Part shown: piece after piece, positions 62,568 to 64,000 of the stretch
Position numbering within the stretch: the first letter of the stretch is position 1
Layout of the letters: every line of letters starts with the position of its first letter
Source: Carnobacterium_A antarcticum
GTDB taxonomy: Bacteria > Bacillota > Bacilli > Lactobacillales > Carnobacteriaceae
Direction: 5' to 3' (one strand)
Assembly (NCBI RefSeq): GCF_042658365.1
Contig: NZ_JBHSQC010000015.1
DNA length: 64,000 nt
Notes under the pieces: model-generated
Database searches by the model: none
What the model saw: only the letters and a program-made list of their open reading frames with translations
What the model was told of the DNA's origin: nothing
Program-made: the position numbers and the translations under genes

Positions 62568-63641
62568 TTATTTTTTGGGAAGAGTTGAACGGGTCGCAAA
62601 ATTTTTATAAGTGATTTCGCGTGCTTGACACCAATCTTTTACTTCACCGGTTAAAATAAGATCCGTTTGCTGCAGTTCAGCAATTGTTTTTTTGCCTAGC
62701 AGCGTCATAATGGTTCTTAATTCATCTTTCCAATGATTAACTTGAACGATCGTTTCATCAACGCCATCTTTAATGATCATATGCAAGAGTAGACCAGAAA
62801 TGCCAACCGCTTTTGCTCCTAAAGAGAGAGCTTTTACGATATCCAGAGGGTGGCGTATTCCGCCGGAAGCTAGTATTTCAACGCTTTCCAAGTGAGATTG
62901 AGCTTCCAATAACGAAATAACGGTGGATTGTCCCCAGTTTTCCAAGTAATCCAGTTTATTTGTTTTACGGCGGTAATTTTCAATTTGAGCAAAATTCGTT
63001 CCGCCTTGGCCGCTGATATCAATAGTAGCTACTTTAGCAGCGCGCAATTGAGCAATGGTTTCACGGCTCATGCCAAAACCTACTTCTTTAGCAATGACAG
63101 GAACTTCGACAGCGGCCACTATTTCTGCCAATTGCGGCAGCCAATTCGAAAAGTCCCGATCTCCTTCAGGCATGATCAATTCTTGCGGAGCATTGATATG
63201 GATTTGTAAAGCGTCGGCTTTTAATAAGTCGATGGCTTTTTTTGCATTTTCTACGGTTTGACCGGCTCCTAAATTAGCAAAAACTAGTCCAGTAGGGTTA
63301 ACTTCACGAATAATTTGAAAGCTGTCCAGTACAGTCGGATCTTTTAGAGCAGCACTGACAGAACCAGAAGCCATGGCGATTCCGGTTTCGCGTGCAACGA
63401 TCGCTAATTTTTGGTTGATTTTTTTCGTCCAATCGCTGCCGCCAGTCATGGCGTTAATGTAAAAAGGGTATTTCAATTGAAAGGTTGCAAATGAAGTAGA
63501 GAGGTCCACTTCTTCAACCGCTAACTCAGGAAAAGAATGATGAACATAACGTAAAGCATCAAAATCTGTCTGCTGATCCTTTTGAAAAAACTTCATTCCC
63601 AAAGAAACATGCTCATTTTTTCGATTGTTTTTCGGCTCCAT
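62568..63641 (-). CDS. fni: Isopentenyl-diphosphate delta-isomerase, type 2
   Basis: This FMN- and NADPH-dependent isomerase interconverts IPP and DMAPP. I chose the ATG at 63641, 8 nt after AAGGAG, giving 357 residues. The N-terminal RKNEHV, the FMN segment NAMTGGSDWTKKIN, and EILASGGIRHPLDIVKALSLGAKAVGIS (core ASGGIRHP) are typical. It lies directly downstream of the phosphomevalonate kinase gene, the usual mevalonate-cluster order in lactic acid bacteria. Confidence 0.95.
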   Translation of the reverse strand: MEPKNNRKNEHVSLGMKFFQKDQQTDFDALRYVHHSFPELAVEEVDLSTSFATFQLKYPFYINAMTGGSDWTKKINQKLAIVARETGIAMASGSVSAALKDPTVLDSFQIIREVNPTGLVFANLGAGQTVENAKKAIDLLKADALQIHINAPQELIMPEGDRDFSNWLPQLAEIVAAVEVPVIAKEVGFGMSRETIAQLRAAKVATIDISGQGGTNFAQIENYRRKTNKLDYLENWGQSTVISLLEAQSHLESVEILASGGIRHPLDIVKALSLGAKAVGISGLLLHMIIKDGVDETIVQVNHWKDELRTIMTLLGKKTIAELQQTDLILTGEVKDWCQAREITYKNFATRSTLPKK

Positions 63642-63681
63642 TAACGTCACTCCTTCTATCTAAAATATGATGATTCAGACA

Positions 63682-64000
63682 CTACTTTTCAGCCTTTGTG
63701 TAAACATGGAGCGGCAAATTGGTAATGTCTTTTTCTTCCCAAGCGGTCATTAAAGAGAGCAGCCCTTCTTTACGGTCGAATAAAACAATTCCGCAATCGC
63801 CGCCGCCTGCACCCGAGGATTTAGCTGCACCATTGTATGTTTCAGCTACCTCGCACAATTGGGTCAAAGATGGAGTCTCAATGGTGACGCCAGTGTCTTT
63901 GCTCATTTGAACTAATAATTCACGATTTTTTCTAATTTGTGTTTGAATGGCTTTAATATCGCCTGCTTGAAAAGCTTCAATCATCCGATTGACACACAGC
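63682..64000 (-). CDS. mvaK2: Phosphomevalonate kinase, C-terminal part (N-terminus beyond window)
   Basis: About 106 C-terminal residues are visible of a GHMP kinase, which in this pathway makes diphosphomevalonate. AKSSGAGGGDCGIVLFD is the conserved third GHMP motif near the C-terminus. The frame stays open to the window edge at 64000. The adjacent type 2 isomerase supports the assignment. Confidence 0.88.
   Translation of the reverse strand, partial: LCVNRMIEAFQAGDIKAIQTQIRKNRELLVQMSKDTGVTIETPSLTQLCEVAETYNGAAKSSGAGGGDCGIVLFDRKEGLLSLMTAWEEKDITNLPLHVYTKAEK

Noticed and set aside
1..64000. CRISPR arrays, tRNA or rRNA genes
   Set aside because: No regularly spaced direct repeats with unique spacers and no cloverleaf or rRNA-like conserved segments were found on reading.

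Overview
The window looks like chromosome of a low-GC Gram-positive lactic acid bacterium, most likely a Carnobacterium-like member of the Lactobacillales. This is inference from gene content: mevalonate-pathway genes, a FMN lactate oxidase, a murB-potABCD cluster, cellobiose-type PTS permeases, many GTG/TTG starts with strong Shine-Dalgarno sites, and A/T-rich spacers with hairpin terminators. No rRNA, tRNA, CRISPR array, prophage or intact insertion sequence was seen. One run of 63 Ns lies at 15436-15498.

Layout. 1-7500: a partial ABC-F ATPase, an unrecognised 346-residue protein, a 2-hydroxyacid dehydrogenase, an amino-acid ABC importer with two tandem lipoprotein receptors and one permease but no ATPase, and a LacI-type regulator. 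7600-13500: BrnQ, a TipA-like MerR regulator with a textbook 19-bp-spacer promoter, an MFS transporter, a nucleoside deoxyribosyltransferase and a secreted coiled-coil/3D-domain protein. 13600-20000: UvrC, a Kef-type antiporter, an Fe-S-assembly-like protein flanked by two diverged copies of a hairpin-rich repeat, and a second amino-acid ABC importer (receptor-permease fusion plus ATPase). 20100-30500: housekeeping genes (ACT/UPF0210 pair, HAD phosphatase, Ung, Pta, TsaE, GNATs, DnaQ-like exonuclease), a small YvrJ gene, and a patch of small membrane proteins around a broken XRE regulator.

30500-46400 is the metabolic and regulatory centre: lactate oxidase beside lrgAB (pyruvate-transport-like) with a divergent LysR gene, then two beta-glucoside modules. 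One pairs a GH4 enzyme with a PTS EIIC and the other a GH1 enzyme with an EIIC, with a GntR/UTRA regulator after the second. Between them sits a P-type ATPase read from the opposite strand whose leader carries a recognisable yybP-ykoY (Mn2+) riboswitch with an overlapping terminator. GH4 enzymes need Mn2+, so this neighbourhood may join sugar use and Mn2+ balance, but that link is inference.

46500-64000: KtrAB potassium uptake, an RluA-type pseudouridine synthase, MurB, a cupin regulator with potABCD, nucleoside/pentose genes (rpiA, pdp), a formate/nitrite channel, AzlCD, a thioesterase, and the end of the mevalonate cluster (type 2 IPP isomerase and the C-terminus of phosphomevalonate kinase).

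The least explained material is non-coding: (i) the repeat pair flanking the Fe-S gene, (ii) a second intergenic repeat family at 34168-34300 and 59512-59660, (iii) a perfect 21-bp-arm inverted repeat at 11250-11297, (iv) an AATGGTT-rich hairpin cluster at 29973-30074, and (v) about 220 nt of leader between the Mn2+ riboswitch terminator and its ATPase gene.
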